Shown: positions 1 to 10,931, counted from the first letter of the stretch. The stretch is 64,000 bases of DNA from Oceanipulchritudo coccoides (GCF_010500615.1 NZ_JAAGNX010000002.1:548990-612989); one strand, 5' to 3'. Numbers and translations are program-made. The notes: generated by a model from the sequence alone, not told the origin.

Positions 1-1356
1 ACGGAAGTTACGGTGGCCAACCTTTTCCAGACCGTCCCGGCACGCCGGAAATTCCTGAAGACTGACCGGACGGAAGCAGCCCATATTCTTCAAATGTGCC
101 GTTTGCTGGCGATTGCCCACCCGGAGGTGGGATTCAGCCTGGTGGAAGATGGGCATGAAGTATTTCGCTCGCCCGCCTGTCCGGATTACTCCCAGCGGGT
201 CCGCGAGATCTTTGGGAAGCGACGCATGGAGGAGCTGCTGCCAATTGATTGTGAGGTGGATGGCATCCAGCTGAAGGGTCTGGTCGGGCGGCCCGGAAGC
301 GCCCGAAGTACGCGTTCAGAGATGATTACCTATGTCAATGACCGGCCCGTGGACAGCCGTCTTCTTAACTATGCCCTGATCGAAAGCTACCACCGGTTTA
401 TTCCGCGTGGACGCTACCCGATGGCTTTCCTGTTTGTCGGGGTTCCTTCAGAGGAGGTGGATGTCAATGTGCATCCGACCAAGCGCGAGGTCCGTTTCAG
501 GAATGAACCGAGGGTCCGGAGCGCGGTGATGAACGGACTGATTGAATTTCTTGGGGAACATTCGCACAAGAGCCTGCGGAGAGCGGAGCCGGTGGAATCG
601 CAACAGACTGCTGATCAAGTCGAGCCGGGTAAGCAGACCGGCACATCCCCTTGGGAAGAGCCACGGCCCTTTCCCAGAATCATCGAGAAGCCTTTCGCTC
701 CGGTGGCCGCTCCAGAACAAACTGCGAGAAAATCCGACCAGTCAGCCTGGCGCTTTTGCGGGACTTTCCGTCGCCATGTGGGGCTTTTTGAAAGTCCGGA
801 CGGACTGGTTCTTCTCCATGCCGCCGCCGCCCGTGAGCGCATCCTGTTTGAGCGAATTGAGGGGTCGCTTGCCGGTGAAAATGTCGCCCGGCAACCACTT
901 TTAATTCCTTCAATGCTTGAGCTGAGTCCGGTCGATGCAGGCATCCTTTCCGATCAAATCCAGTTTTTTGACAAGATGGGTTTTGAAATCGAACCCTTCG
1001 GGCGACAACTCTTCCGCATTCGCAGTGTCCCGGCATGGATGCAAAGCGAGAATCCAGAGCAATTCGTTGAGGAGATCGTCAGCCGAATCCGGGAGCGGGG
1101 TATTCGTCCAGAGGATGCCCTTTCAGCGCGCAGCCTCGTTGCGCGCATGGCTGCGACCCGCGAAGCACGCGGGTTTCAGGTCAGTTCCCAGGGCGACTGG
1201 GAAAGCCTCGTGCGGAGCCTTCTATCCTGTGAAAATCCTCTATTGAATGCCCGAGGCAAGCCGACCTTCGTGGAAATGCGACACGGGGAGATATCGCGCA
1301 AACTGATGCTGGACGGAATCTCCCCTGAATCAGATGGCCTTGAGGGCGGCAGTTAA
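1..1356 (+). CDS. mutL: DNA mismatch repair protein MutL, C-terminal part (5' end outside window)
   Basis: MutL couples mismatch recognition by MutS to strand incision. The reading frame is open from base 1, so the N-terminal ATPase start lies upstream. The visible part begins in the GHKL ATPase at the [14 protein letters not shown] motif, continues through the transducer domain ([10 protein letters not shown] near residue 158), then a proline-rich linker and a C-terminal dimerisation domain (about residues 245-445). The site where nuclease-type MutL proteins carry DQHAAHERILYE reads [12 protein letters not shown] (bases 817-852), and the C-terminal CPHGRPT motif reads NARGKPT (from base 1246). 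The metal-binding residues are therefore missing and this MutL is probably not an endonuclease. Its 3' end overlaps hemL, on the other strand, by 27 bp. Confidence 0.95.
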   Translation, partial: TEVTVANLFQTVPARRKFLKTDRTEAAHILQMCRLLAIAHPEVGFSLVEDGHEVFRSPACPDYSQRVREIFGKRRMEELLPIDCEVDGIQLKGLVGRPGSARSTRSEMITYVNDRPVDSRLLNYALIESYHRFIPRGRYPMAFLFVGVPSEEVDVNVHPTKREVRFRNEPRVRSAVMNGLIEFLGEHSHKSLRRAEPVESQQTADQVEPGKQTGTSPWEEPRPFPRIIEKPFAPVAAPEQTARKSDQSAWRFCGTFRRHVGLFESPDGLVLLHAAAARERILFERIEGSLAGENVARQPLLIPSMLELSPVDAGILSDQIQFFDKMGFEIEPFGRQLFRIRSVPAWMQSENPEQFVEEIVSRIRERGIRPEDALSARSLVARMAATREARGFQVSSQGDWESLVRSLLSCENPLLNARGKPTFVEMRHGEISRKLMLDGISPESDGLEGGS

Positions 1357-2607
1357 TCCTTCGATGGCGATATCAATGTCTCCAGCTTCATGGGCGGTGG
1401 AGATAAAACAGGTTTCATAAGCGCTCGGAGGGAGATAAATGCCACGGTTGAGAGCTTCATGGAATAGCGTCTTGAAGTGGGATGTTTGGGAGGCAATGGC
1501 ATCCGTGTAGTTCCTTACCGGGGAATCGGAAAAGAACAGGGCAAACATTGAACCGGTTTGCGGGACTTGCAGGGCAAGGCCTTTCTCCTTGGCCGCCTCC
1601 AGCAAGGCATCGCGGACCGCCTGGCCCATTTTGTCGAGCCGATCATAGGGGTTGGTCTCCACAAGCAGGCGAAGGGCGGCGATCCCCGCTGCCATTGCCA
1701 GTGGATTCCCGGAAAGGGTGCCCGCCTGATAAACCGGGCCGACCGGGGCAAGCTGTTGCATCAACTCGCGTTTTCCGCCGAAGGCACCCACGGGCAGGCC
1801 TCCACCGATAATCTTGCCCATGGCTGTCAGGTCAGGGGTGATACCGACTTTCTCCTGCACTCCGCCCGCCGCGAGGCGGAACCCGGTCATGACTTCATCG
1901 AAAATAAGAACAGAACCATAACGTGTACAAAGCTCCCGGAGCTTTTCCAGGAATCCCGGATCTGGAAGGATCAGGCCGCAGTTTGCCGGATAGGGTTCAA
2001 CAATGACCCCTGCAATTGACTCACCTTCCTTTTTGAAGAGTTCCTCGGCTGCAGCCAGGTCATTGTATTCAAGAACGCGGGTTTCAGCGGCGAAGGCGGC
2101 AGGAATTCCGGCACTGTCGGGATTTCCCAAGGTAAGGGCCCCTGAGCCGGCCTTGACCAGCAGGGAGTCAACATGACCGTGAAAACAACCGGCAAACTTC
2201 ACAATGACCGACCGTCCAGTGGCTCCGCGAGCAAGCCGTATTGAGCTCATTGTGGCCTCCGTTCCGGAATTGCAGAAACGCACTTGCTCCAGTGACGGGA
2301 CCATCGAAACCACACGCTCGGCGATTTCCACTTCGTAGGGGTTTGGAGTGCCAAAGCTGGTTCCCTTTTCCAAAGCTTCCGCAATCGCGCTTTTGATCTC
2401 GGGGGGATTGTGGCCGTGGATGGCGGGCCCCCATGTGCAGACAAAGTCAATCAGTTCGCGACCGTCTGCCGTTGTCAGGCGACTTCCACTTGCTGATTGT
2501 GTGAAGAAGGGGGTTCCTCCGACTGATCGGAAGGCACGGACAGGTGAATTTACTCCGCCCGGGATTAGCCGGGAGGCTTTTTCAAACAAGGCTTTTGAAC
2601 GCTCCAT
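1330..2607 (-). CDS. hemL: Glutamate-1-semialdehyde 2,1-aminomutase
   Basis: This PLP enzyme converts glutamate-1-semialdehyde to 5-aminolevulinate in the C5 route to haem. The 425-residue product has the usual length. Visible landmarks are [16 protein letters not shown] (about residues 113-128), [18 protein letters not shown], the PLP-contacting DEVMTGFR, and the Schiff-base lysine in [16 protein letters not shown]. The ATG start gives the normal N-terminus ([21 protein letters not shown]); an AGGA lies only one base upstream of it, an unusually short spacing. The gene is transcribed away from the photolyase-like gene, with 95 bp between them. No other haem gene is in view. Confidence 0.96.
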   Translation of the reverse strand: MERSKALFEKASRLIPGGVNSPVRAFRSVGGTPFFTQSASGSRLTTADGRELIDFVCTWGPAIHGHNPPEIKSAIAEALEKGTSFGTPNPYEVEIAERVVSMVPSLEQVRFCNSGTEATMSSIRLARGATGRSVIVKFAGCFHGHVDSLLVKAGSGALTLGNPDSAGIPAAFAAETRVLEYNDLAAAEELFKKEGESIAGVIVEPYPANCGLILPDPGFLEKLRELCTRYGSVLIFDEVMTGFRLAAGGVQEKVGITPDLTAMGKIIGGGLPVGAFGGKRELMQQLAPVGPVYQAGTLSGNPLAMAAGIAALRLLVETNPYDRLDKMGQAVRDALLEAAKEKGLALQVPQTGSMFALFFSDSPVRNYTDAIASQTSHFKTLFHEALNRGIYLPPSAYETCFISTAHEAGDIDIAIEGLTAALKAI

Positions 2608-2702
2608 ATCCTATCGGAACGAATTGAATGCGGTTTTGGCAATTCCCAATCCCTCAAAATACTCCATTCAGGGCACCAAATTGACCACCGACAGGAATTT
2701 GG

Positions 2703-4076
2703 GTGAGAAATATCCTGAATCGTCTGATTCTTTCGACAATGAAATCCTCCTTCCAAAGCAGTGTAGTCAATACACTGGCCATAACGCCGACTCGCGACGA
2801 AGCAATCGCGCGTCTTGCGGCGTTTATGCCCAATGTTTCCGGCTACGCAAAGGGAAGAAATTTTGACCGTCCGGGGAATCAGGCTGTCAGTGAAGCAAGC
2901 CCTTTCCTTCGATATCGCCTTGTCACTGAGCGGGAGGTTGTTGAGTCAGTTTTGGCGGAATATTCCTACGAGTCCGCGGAAAAGTTTATCCAGGAAATTT
3001 GCTGGCGGACCTATTGGAAGGGTTACCTTGAAATGCGTCCAGGTATCTGGGAGCGCTACAAGGTGGATAATCAGGCCTTGCATGACAATCTTGAGGTGGA
3101 TCTTCAAAATCGGCTTGAAAAAGCTCGACGCGGACAGACTGGGATCGATTGTTTTGACGACTGGGTTCAGCAACTTGTCACCACTGGATGGTTACATAAC
3201 CACACGCGAATGTGGTTTGCCAGTATATGGATTTTTACATTGAAGCTGCCTTGGCAAGCGGGTGCAGCTCTGTTCCTTGAGCATCTTCTCGATGGTGATG
3301 CTGCGTCCAATACCCTTAGTTGGAGATGGGTTGCCGGTCTCCACACGAGGGGGAAGCACTATCTCGCACGTGCAGACAACATCAATCGCTACACAGACGG
3401 TCGTTACAATCCACAGGGCCTTCTGAATGAATCTGCCGCGCCCTTGCCTCCGGATGGTGCTTTTGAATCTGTTCCCTTCGCCAAAGTTGCCTTGTTGAGG
3501 GATGTTCATCTCCCGAGTTTATCCTGCTGCCCGGCGGGCCTTCTTGTCATTCCTGACGATCTTACTCCCGAGTCTGGTGAATTGTCGGAAACTCCATTCA
3601 GTTCGATCTGTGTGCTTTCTGGAAATGACGTGATGGATTCCTTCAATGCTTCCCCGAAGGTGCGTGCATTCTGTGAAGGAGCCGTTGCGGATAGTGCAGA
3701 TCGCCTTGCAGCGCATTGGGACGGCAAGGTGACAGAGTGCCAGGGAGAGGTTATCCCGACGGTTGGACGAGCCTCCCCGGATAACGTCGGTCGCCGTGAG
3801 CGGATGCGTGTTTATGGCGGGTCGGTGAATTGCTGGGTTGACGGAGTCGTCACGTGGGCGCGAAACGAGCATCTCAAATCGGTATGGTATTTAAGACCGC
3901 CCGTAGGACCCTGGGGTGACGCCATGGATGATTTGAGAAGTGCCCTCAAGGCCCAGGGAATCAAAGTCTTCGAATACCGTCGCCGATGGGATTCCCTGCA
4001 TTGGCCACATGCAACGGCCGGTTACTTCCGGTTCAAAGATGGGTTGCAAGACCGCTTGAATCGTCTCTTGGGCTGA
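2703..4076 (+). CDS. Photolyase/cryptochrome-family FAD-binding protein lacking the N-terminal antenna domain
   Basis: The protein starts almost at once with the helical FAD-binding domain of photolyases (about residues 28-245): PFLRYRLVTEREVV, FIQEICWRTYWKGYL, TGWLHNHTRMWFASIW, EHLLDGDAASNTLSWRWVAG. The alpha/beta antenna domain that normally precedes it is absent. Instead a C-terminal part of about 210 residues follows, ending in KVFEYRRRWDSLHWPHATAG; I do not recognise a separate named fold in it. The role is probably light-dependent DNA repair or light sensing (inference). The GTG at 2703 has AGGAA 7 bases upstream; an ATG at 2739 is the alternative start. A possible promoter (TTGGCA, 16 bp, AATACT) lies near 2636-2663. 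Confidence 0.85.
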   Translation: MRNILNRLILSTMKSSFQSSVVNTLAITPTRDEAIARLAAFMPNVSGYAKGRNFDRPGNQAVSEASPFLRYRLVTEREVVESVLAEYSYESAEKFIQEICWRTYWKGYLEMRPGIWERYKVDNQALHDNLEVDLQNRLEKARRGQTGIDCFDDWVQQLVTTGWLHNHTRMWFASIWIFTLKLPWQAGAALFLEHLLDGDAASNTLSWRWVAGLHTRGKHYLARADNINRYTDGRYNPQGLLNESAAPLPPDGAFESVPFAKVALLRDVHLPSLSCCPAGLLVIPDDLTPESGELSETPFSSICVLSGNDVMDSFNASPKVRAFCEGAVADSADRLAAHWDGKVTECQGEVIPTVGRASPDNVGRRERMRVYGGSVNCWVDGVVTWARNEHLKSVWYLRPPVGPWGDAMDDLRSALKAQGIKVFEYRRRWDSLHWPHATAGYFRFKDGLQDRLNRLLG

Positions 4077-4088
4077 GAAAAATCCGGC

Positions 4089-5516
4089 TCAACTAATCGT
4101 TCGTAATTGGATCGAATCGATCACCTTGCTCCCGGCGAGCACATTGGAGACAACAACCATGTTGTCACGGGTTTCAACCCAGCCCCGGCTTTTCAGTCGC
4201 GAAAAGGCATTTTGAATTGTCACTTCGGGCTCTTCATCGAAATTCATGAAGAACGGTTCGATTCCCCAGTAAATTAACAAATTCTGGAATACGTCTTCAT
4301 CATCCGTGAAAGCGTAAATGGGAGATTTTCTTGGGCGAAGGGCACTCAAAACACGTGCCAGAAAACCGCTGCGCGTGAAGACGACAATCCCCGAATTGGT
4401 CAATTCATCGCTCAATAACATGGCTGACTTCACGAGCAATGCCTTGGGCGTTTTCAAGGGAAGAGAATCATTGTTCTTACGCTCAGCTTGTGCTTCCACC
4501 GAGAAAATGATCCGGTTCATGACATCCACGCATTCCACAGGATACTTTCCCACCGTTGTTTCACCGGAGAGCATCACGCAATCGGCCTGCTCATAGACGG
4601 CGTTCGAGATGTCCGTGATCTCGGCACGCGTCGGGAGCGGGTTGGTGATCATTGATTCTAGCATGTGCGTTGCGACAATGGCTGGTTTGCCCATTCGCTG
4701 ACAGGCGTAGACCGCCCTGCGCTGGACAACGGGAAGCGTCTCAAACGGGATTTCAATGCCGAGGTCTCCCCGCGCAACCATCAGGCCGTCGGATGCCTTG
4801 ATGATATCCTCGAGGTTTGAAATAGCTGACTGGTCCTCGATTTTGGCGATAATGTGGGCCTTTGATCCTCTTGTTTCAATGTAGCGGCGGAGAATGTCCA
4901 GATCGTCCGGACTGCGGACAAAACTAAGGGCGAAAAAATCAATTCCATTCTCAATGCCGACATCGATGTCCCCGCGGTCCTTGTCGGTCAATGCGGGAAG
5001 GCGTACATGGACTCCCGGCAGGTTGATGTGCCGACGGCTGCCCAGTTCCCCGCCGATCCGGACCGAGCAACGGACCCGTTCATCCGTCACCTCGAGCACA
5101 CGCATTCGCAGTAACCCGCTGTCGACGAGAATTGTGTCCCCGACCTTTACGTCTTCTTTCAAGGAGGGGTAGTTTATTCGAACCCCCCGGATGCCTTCGC
5201 TCACGGGTTCCTGATCGCGATCAAGGAGAAAATCAAAGGTTTCGTCCCGTTCCAACTGGAAGGGTTCATCGAGGGGTCCGGTGCGGATTTCCGGCCCCTT
5301 GACATCCATCATCAGGGCGACTTTCCGCCCTACGACCTTACAGGCGGAACGAACGTTTTCAATGGCTTGACGGGTCCATTCATGATCTGCATGGGCCATG
5401 TTGAGACGACAGACATCCACGCCCGCACTTAACATGCGGGCGAGCATTTCCGGACTGTTCGTGGCCGGCCCGATCGTGAAAATAATCTTTGTGTGCCGAT
5501 AGTGGGAGGGATTCAT
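4089..5516 (-). CDS. pyk: Pyruvate kinase
   Basis: Catalyses phosphoenolpyruvate plus ADP to pyruvate plus ATP, the last step of glycolysis. The product has 475 residues with [16 protein letters not shown] near the N-terminus, [10 protein letters not shown], the catalytic lysine region [32 protein letters not shown] (Mg and substrate site) and [20 protein letters not shown], followed by a C-terminal allosteric-type domain. A TTG 36 bases upstream (5552) could extend it, but family members normally begin near the ATG used here ([10 protein letters not shown]). It is convergent with the photolyase-like gene (12 bp gap) and divergent from the HNH gene. Confidence 0.96.
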   Translation of the reverse strand: MNPSHYRHTKIIFTIGPATNSPEMLARMLSAGVDVCRLNMAHADHEWTRQAIENVRSACKVVGRKVALMMDVKGPEIRTGPLDEPFQLERDETFDFLLDRDQEPVSEGIRGVRINYPSLKEDVKVGDTILVDSGLLRMRVLEVTDERVRCSVRIGGELGSRRHINLPGVHVRLPALTDKDRGDIDVGIENGIDFFALSFVRSPDDLDILRRYIETRGSKAHIIAKIEDQSAISNLEDIIKASDGLMVARGDLGIEIPFETLPVVQRRAVYACQRMGKPAIVATHMLESMITNPLPTRAEITDISNAVYEQADCVMLSGETTVGKYPVECVDVMNRIIFSVEAQAERKNNDSLPLKTPKALLVKSAMLLSDELTNSGIVVFTRSGFLARVLSALRPRKSPIYAFTDDEDVFQNLLIYWGIEPFFMNFDEEPEVTIQNAFSRLKSRGWVETRDNMVVVSNVLAGSKVIDSIQLRTIS

Positions 5517-5668
5517 TCGGGGCAGTCTTTTGAAAATGAACAGACTCGACAATGGGAAAATGCGACTATTTCTCCCGGAAAAATTGCCTCTGCCGGACGT
5601 TCCCGGCCGGGCTTTGGCGTTGACAGGATCCAGCCGGGGAGCACATTCAGAGACACCTCGAGGATTGC

Positions 5669-6307
5669 ATGGGTGTTAACGGAAATCAGATGAATGGATT
5701 GGCAAATGTTCCCTCTTGCCGAGTTCTGGTACTGAACCGAAACTGGCAGGCGGTTAATATTGTCGGGGTGCGCCGGGCCTTTGGGCTCCTTTGTCAGGAC
5801 CATGCCCGGGTTATCAATACCCTCAGTGGGGATTTTGCCCCCTTGGATGCGGCCGAGTGGATTGCCTATTCCATGGAGCATGGACCACACAAGGAGGATG
5901 AGGTGATTCATACGGTGCGGATGAAAATCCTGATCCCGAAAGTTCTTCTGCTCAGGTCATTTGACCGTTTGCCGATTACGGAAATCAAATTTAACCGGGA
6001 GAACGTCTTTATCCGGGACAATTACACCTGCCAGTATACGGGGAAACGCTGTCGGGCGGCCGACCTGACCCTGGATCATGTCATCCCGCGGGAGCGTGGA
6101 GGAAAAACAAGCTGGGAGAACATTGTCACCTGCCGGCGCGATATCAATTCCCTGAAGGCAAACCAGCTTCCCCATGAGGCCGGTCTGCGGCTGATCCGGA
6201 AACCTATCAAGCCGAAATGGCGTCCGTTTTCGGCTGTCGCCGCATCCTCCGAGATCGAACAGGAATGGCGTCACTTCCTTCCGGTCGGGGAGCGAAGCGC
6301 TTCCTAG
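5669..6307 (+). CDS. HNH endonuclease family protein
   Basis: A protein of up to 212 residues with the N-terminal module typical of this family ([21 protein letters not shown]) and a C-terminal HNH fold: [20 protein letters not shown] carries the catalytic histidine, WENIV the asparagine, and the last motif reads [12 protein letters not shown]. In many relatives two CxxC pairs hold a structural zinc; here the second cysteine of each pair is replaced (CQYT and CRRD), so zinc binding is doubtful. Its target is unknown; relatives are widespread single-copy genes and not part of restriction systems. GAGGA precedes the ATG at 5669; an ATG at 5690 with GGAA upstream is an alternative start. Confidence 0.85.
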   Translation: MGVNGNQMNGLANVPSCRVLVLNRNWQAVNIVGVRRAFGLLCQDHARVINTLSGDFAPLDAAEWIAYSMEHGPHKEDEVIHTVRMKILIPKVLLLRSFDRLPITEIKFNRENVFIRDNYTCQYTGKRCRAADLTLDHVIPRERGGKTSWENIVTCRRDINSLKANQLPHEAGLRLIRKPIKPKWRPFSAVAASSEIEQEWRHFLPVGERSAS

Positions 6308-6314
6308 GAATTTC

Positions 6315-8060
6315 TCATCCGGCAAGTGGAAGGAGCAGCTTCATTGTGGTTCCCTCCGGGCCGCTTTCTTCAACGGTTACAGATCCTTTGTGCGATTTGA
6401 GGATCCTCTTGACAATGGACAGGCCCAGTCCGGTCCCGTCGGGGCGACCGGTCAGGAATGAATCAAAAATCGAGTCCTGGATGGCTGGATCGATGCCGGA
6501 TCCGTTATCGCGGATTCGAACGACAGCCCAGTTCTGCCCGTTTGCCTGCTCAGATGTAGCGGAAATATCGATACTTCCGCCCTTGGGCAGGGCTTGTGCG
6601 GCATTCAGAATGAGGTTTAGAAGCGCCTGCTGTATCTGGCCCTTGTTGACGTCAACCTTCAGGGGTGAACTGGTCTCGCAGGCATAGGAAACATTGACTT
6701 TTCCCTGGCGCAACTTGAGACGGACCAGGTGAAGGGTATCTTCGATCAACTTGGGCAGTTCATATCGTGAATGCATTTCCTGTCGGGATTTACCAAAGCT
6801 GAGTACCCTCGAGACAATGACTTCCAACTGCTCCAGCTTTTCATGAATAATCGCCACATCCTTCTGGCGCGGATCGCCTTCCTCAAACTCAAGGGTGAGG
6901 GATTCAAAGAGCAATTGAATGACCGTCAGGGGATTCCGGATCTCATGGGCAATTTCCGAGGAAAGCAGGCCAAGGGTGGTGAGCTTCTCCGAACGGCGCA
7001 GCTTCTCCTCGCTTTGAAAGACTCGCTGATACAACTGGGCATTGAGGATGGCGGCAGCGCTCAAGTTGGCCAGCGTCTCAAAAATCCTTTTTTCCCCATC
7101 ATTAAAGCGATGGGGATGATCCGTATAGATATTCAGTACCCCGATAACCTCATCTTCAAACTGGATCGGGCAGGAGAGCATTGAAGCAAGGTGGTATTCT
7201 GCGATCAGTTCCCGGAAGTGGTTTTCTTCAATCCGTGGGAGATCCATGATCTCAATTGTCTTGCGGCGGCTGAAAGCTGTTCCGATTGAAGATTGTTCGA
7301 GGAAGATGGTTTCGGTGTAATCGAGAGGTCCCTCCGGCCCGCTCGATGCCTTCAGTGAGAGCTGTCGCTCGTCTCCTTCGCGCAGGAAGATTGCGCTGAG
7401 CGTGCAGGGGGAAATCTCCTTTGAGCGGGAGGTGATAATTCCGAGGATTTCGTCAAGCTGGCGCTTGTTGACAACGCTCTGGGCGATATCAATCAAGACT
7501 TCAAGGTGGTCGGCGGTTTGCCTGAGTTGCTGGATCAGCCAGAGTCGGCTTAATCCTCGTGTGGCCTCCGCGGCCAGCAAGGTGAGAATTTTGACATGTT
7601 GTTCGGAGAAGGCGTTTTTCTGGAAGCTGTCGATATTGACAACGCCGAGGATCATCCCGGTTTCTGTACGCATGGGAACCGCCAGCTCGGAACGGATTCT
7701 CTTATCAATCTCAATATAACGCGCGTCCTTCCGGACATCCCCGATGTTCACGGGGCGCCCGTGCAGGGCAACCCATCCGGTCACCCCGGCACCGACTTTC
7801 AAGACCGTTTCCGTGACATCCTTTGGAAAGCCCCTGTAGGCTTCCACTTCCAGCGAATTTTTGTCCGGATTAATGATTTCTATGGAGGCCGTTTCCGAGG
7901 GGAGGACGTGCATGATTTCGTCGATGATGATCTCCAGGGCTTCACTCAGGTCCTCAGTCGTGCTGACGATACTGGAAATGCGGTAGAGGGCATCTATGGC
8001 GAGCTGCTCGGATTGGTCCTTCATGGGTCTGTCATTTTGCCGATGACTTCGGGTTAGCAT
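6315..8060 (-). CDS. Cytoplasmic GAF-domain sensor histidine kinase
   Basis: A soluble kinase with two GAF domains (about residues 30-170 and 195-345), a HisKA domain whose phospho-acceptor lies in SSEIAHEIRNPLTVIQLL, and a complete ATPase domain with N-box NLILNAAQALPKGG, G1 RDNGSGIDP and G2 [12 protein letters not shown]. There is no membrane segment and no receiver domain. It lies 60 bp behind glnD on the same strand, so the two may be co-transcribed; that hints at sensing of nitrogen or metabolic state (inference). No response regulator is adjacent. A second ATG at 8024 (MKDQSEQ) is an equally good start. Confidence 0.93.
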   Translation of the reverse strand: MLTRSHRQNDRPMKDQSEQLAIDALYRISSIVSTTEDLSEALEIIIDEIMHVLPSETASIEIINPDKNSLEVEAYRGFPKDVTETVLKVGAGVTGWVALHGRPVNIGDVRKDARYIEIDKRIRSELAVPMRTETGMILGVVNIDSFQKNAFSEQHVKILTLLAAEATRGLSRLWLIQQLRQTADHLEVLIDIAQSVVNKRQLDEILGIITSRSKEISPCTLSAIFLREGDERQLSLKASSGPEGPLDYTETIFLEQSSIGTAFSRRKTIEIMDLPRIEENHFRELIAEYHLASMLSCPIQFEDEVIGVLNIYTDHPHRFNDGEKRIFETLANLSAAAILNAQLYQRVFQSEEKLRRSEKLTTLGLLSSEIAHEIRNPLTVIQLLFESLTLEFEEGDPRQKDVAIIHEKLEQLEVIVSRVLSFGKSRQEMHSRYELPKLIEDTLHLVRLKLRQGKVNVSYACETSSPLKVDVNKGQIQQALLNLILNAAQALPKGGSIDISATSEQANGQNWAVVRIRDNGSGIDPAIQDSIFDSFLTGRPDGTGLGLSIVKRILKSHKGSVTVEESGPEGTTMKLLLPLAG

Positions 8061-8120
8061 GTCTCAGTCGGGACACTTTCCAATCCTAAACTCGAGCATC
8101 AAACAATCCCTTGGAGACGA

Positions 8121-10931
8121 TTATTCGCCCGAAGTGGGATTTCTTTCCAAGAGAACGGCAAGGAGGGCTTCCTTGAGTTCAACCAGATCCTGCGAATTTT
8201 CCATGTCGCCTGCCTGTGAACTGGGCTCAATGTAGAAGGTGTCCACCGCGACGCGGCGCTCCGTGGAGATCCTTGCAAAGGTGATATCAAATCCCTTTTT
8301 GGAAATAGTCCGGGTCACCTCGTAGAGCAGTCCGATGTCGTCATTGGTTTCCACCTCAATGATCGTCCGCTTCAAGGACAGTTCATGGTAGACATCAACC
8401 CGTACCGGAATGGTCGCTGGAAGCGTGGTGTCGTTACGGACATAGCTGGGACGGCTCTGGCTCTCGACCCGTTCCCGGATAAGCGGCTGAAGGCTTTTGC
8501 CCTGAATGAGAGCTTCCTCAACATGCTTCTGGAACACGGCCAAGGCATTCTGGTCGGTCACCAATCCACCTTTTGGATCACTGACATAAAATGTATCAAT
8601 CGTAATATGATCTGCCCGTGAGAGGGCCTTCGAACTGACGATGGAGAGTCCGGCAAGCGTGAACGCGCCGGCCAGCTTGTAGAACAGTCCAGCCCGGTCC
8701 CACGTGACGATATGAACAACGGAAAGTCCGAGGTTGTGGTCGTCTTCCCATTCAACAACCGGCACCAGCGAGCCCACTGAATCCGCTTCTGAGATATTTT
8801 CCAGAAGCTGGTGGATCATCTTCAGGTGTAGCAGGACTTCCTTTTCACTGTGGTAGGAAAAGTACCTGTCCGGAAGCAAGTTGAAGTGCGCTTCAACTTC
8901 CTCTTCCGACAGGCCATCGACTTTATTGAGGATATGGGACTGTGAAATCATGGGCAGGGCAGGCGGAGTAACAGACGGCGATTGGAAATGGCCGAGGGCC
9001 AATTTGAACAGCTGCGTGTGAAGGGTGTCCTTGAAGCTGTTCCAGAGTCCCCGCTTAGTCCCGCGGGCATCACAAAATGTGAGCGCGTAAAGGTAGCGCA
9101 GTTGCTCTGCGTTACCCACGAGGGAACAGAAAATCTGGATAGTTTGAGGATCATCCAAATCATACCTCTGCCAGATTCGTGCCATTTCCAGATGATTCTT
9201 GATTTGGAATAGAATTTTCTCTCTGGCCTTTTCCACAACCCCAAGTCGCACAAGAATTGGCATGGCCATTTCGGCACCGATATTGGCGTGGTCATCAATT
9301 GCCTTTGACTTACCGATATCGTGAAGCAGGAGGATTAAATACAGCAGACCTGGCAATTCGGTATCTTCGAGGGCCTGACGATAACGGCGTGTAAGGTCAG
9401 GCTCTTCCCCCGAGAAAACCCGATCCAGTTCCCGGATTGTCTTGAGAACGTGTTCATCCGCCGTGTAACGATGGTAATATTCATGCTGAACCAGGCAATG
9501 GAGTCCGGCCCATTCCGGCATGAACCGGGGGAGCACGCCGGTCGAATTCATCAGCTTGAGGATCGGGTAGACTTCTCCTTTTGCCTGAAGAATCGCCCGA
9601 AAGGAGCGGTTGGCTTCTTCTGACTCGATGACGGACTTGTCGATCAGGTCGAGATTTTCCTCGACCAATCGCTCAAGATCAAAATCGGGCTCAAGGCCCC
9701 TTGCTTGAAGGTGCCTGAAAACGCGGATCAAACGAATTGGATCCTGTTTGAAGGTCTTCGGCGATTCAGCCAGCAAAAGCTTGTCTTCCGTTTCAAAACC
9801 ATCGAAGCGTTCGGTTTTCCCCAGACGCCTCGACTGCAAGACTGATTGGAAGCTAATACTGGTCTGGGCATTCAGGGACAGGCGCTTTTCAAGATACTCC
9901 GACAGGTGGAAAATTTTGTAGGCAGCCTTGTAGTAGTCACGCATGAAGGTTTCCACCCGGTTGAAAATGAGACGTTGGCGGTAACCAATGGCCCATGCCA
10001 CCTTTGGCTGTTTTTCAAGGTCGAGCAGGTCACTTGCGCGCTGGCATTGAAGGTGCAGCTCGTTACGGACCCGCAACAGGAAATCGTAGGCCTTCTCCAG
10101 CTCGTCGTGTTCCTTTTTCCTGAGCAGTTTCAGTTTGACCAGTTTGGCAAGGGTCCGACCGTCATATTGAAGCCGAGCCATCCAGAGGATATTCTGGTAG
10201 TCCCGTAATCCACCCACACCGTTCTTGATATCGGGCTCCTGCAGGAAGACGGAATTCCCGTGTTTGCTCCGGCGGGCAGTCTGGTCCTTGAGGCGATCTT
10301 TAAGGTAGGCAAGGACGTTGTCCTTCCGGATGAAGCGATCGTATTCGCTGGAGAACTTTGCATGCAACTTGTCTGACCCGCAGATCAGCCGGGACTCCAG
10401 CATGGCGTTCTTGCTTTGTTCATCGCCTTCCGCCTCGATGAGCGCTTCCTTGATCGTCCGGGTGCTGTGCCCGACCTTCAAGTTGAGGTCCCACAACATA
10501 TACAGGATGGAATCATTGATAATCCTCTGCATTTCGGGGAATTTCGGCGAGCGGACCCGGGCGGGATAGAGAAACATGAGATCAATATCACTGAACGGGC
10601 ACAGTTCAGTGCGCCCATATCCCCCGAGGGCCAGAAGGGAAACCTCCGCGCAGAGTTCGCCCCCCTGCCGGGACCGTACCTCCTCACAGGCCAGCTCGTA
10701 AAGCAGGCCGATCATGACATCCATGGCGATGGAACGGCAGTGAACAACCCGAAGACCGCTTCCTCCACTTCGGTGGTAGCGGTTGATCCAGTCGTTGGAA
10801 CGCGTCAAGAATTCACGGAATCGAGCCAGCCGCTCCCCCGAATTAACCTCCTTTTCGGTTAACTTCAGGCGCTTTGCCAGCTGGCTCATCTTCTCATGAA
10901 ACTTCTCAGGTTTTGGCAGAGTCCGGGCCAC
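8121..10931 (-). CDS. glnD: [Protein-PII] uridylyltransferase/uridylyl-removing enzyme GlnD
   Basis: GlnD reads glutamine levels and adds or removes UMP on PII proteins to set nitrogen assimilation. The 936-residue product carries the nucleotidyltransferase motif GGYGRTELCPFSDIDL (about residues 108-123), the GlnD-specific helical region, an HD hydrolase domain (LLLHDIGKSKAIDDHA) and two C-terminal ACT domains, seen as VVHIVTWDRAGLFYKLAG and IEVETNDDIGLLYEVTRTI. The start used is GTG; an ATG at 10889 (MSQLAKRL) would shorten it by 14 residues. No glnB, glnK or amtB gene is in the window. Confidence 0.94.
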   Translation of the reverse strand: MARTLPKPEKFHEKMSQLAKRLKLTEKEVNSGERLARFREFLTRSNDWINRYHRSGGSGLRVVHCRSIAMDVMIGLLYELACEEVRSRQGGELCAEVSLLALGGYGRTELCPFSDIDLMFLYPARVRSPKFPEMQRIINDSILYMLWDLNLKVGHSTRTIKEALIEAEGDEQSKNAMLESRLICGSDKLHAKFSSEYDRFIRKDNVLAYLKDRLKDQTARRSKHGNSVFLQEPDIKNGVGGLRDYQNILWMARLQYDGRTLAKLVKLKLLRKKEHDELEKAYDFLLRVRNELHLQCQRASDLLDLEKQPKVAWAIGYRQRLIFNRVETFMRDYYKAAYKIFHLSEYLEKRLSLNAQTSISFQSVLQSRRLGKTERFDGFETEDKLLLAESPKTFKQDPIRLIRVFRHLQARGLEPDFDLERLVEENLDLIDKSVIESEEANRSFRAILQAKGEVYPILKLMNSTGVLPRFMPEWAGLHCLVQHEYYHRYTADEHVLKTIRELDRVFSGEEPDLTRRYRQALEDTELPGLLYLILLLHDIGKSKAIDDHANIGAEMAMPILVRLGVVEKAREKILFQIKNHLEMARIWQRYDLDDPQTIQIFCSLVGNAEQLRYLYALTFCDARGTKRGLWNSFKDTLHTQLFKLALGHFQSPSVTPPALPMISQSHILNKVDGLSEEEVEAHFNLLPDRYFSYHSEKEVLLHLKMIHQLLENISEADSVGSLVPVVEWEDDHNLGLSVVHIVTWDRAGLFYKLAGAFTLAGLSIVSSKALSRADHITIDTFYVSDPKGGLVTDQNALAVFQKHVEEALIQGKSLQPLIRERVESQSRPSYVRNDTTLPATIPVRVDVYHELSLKRTIIEVETNDDIGLLYEVTRTISKKGFDITFARISTERRVAVDTFYIEPSSQAGDMENSQDLVELKEALLAVLLERNPTSGE

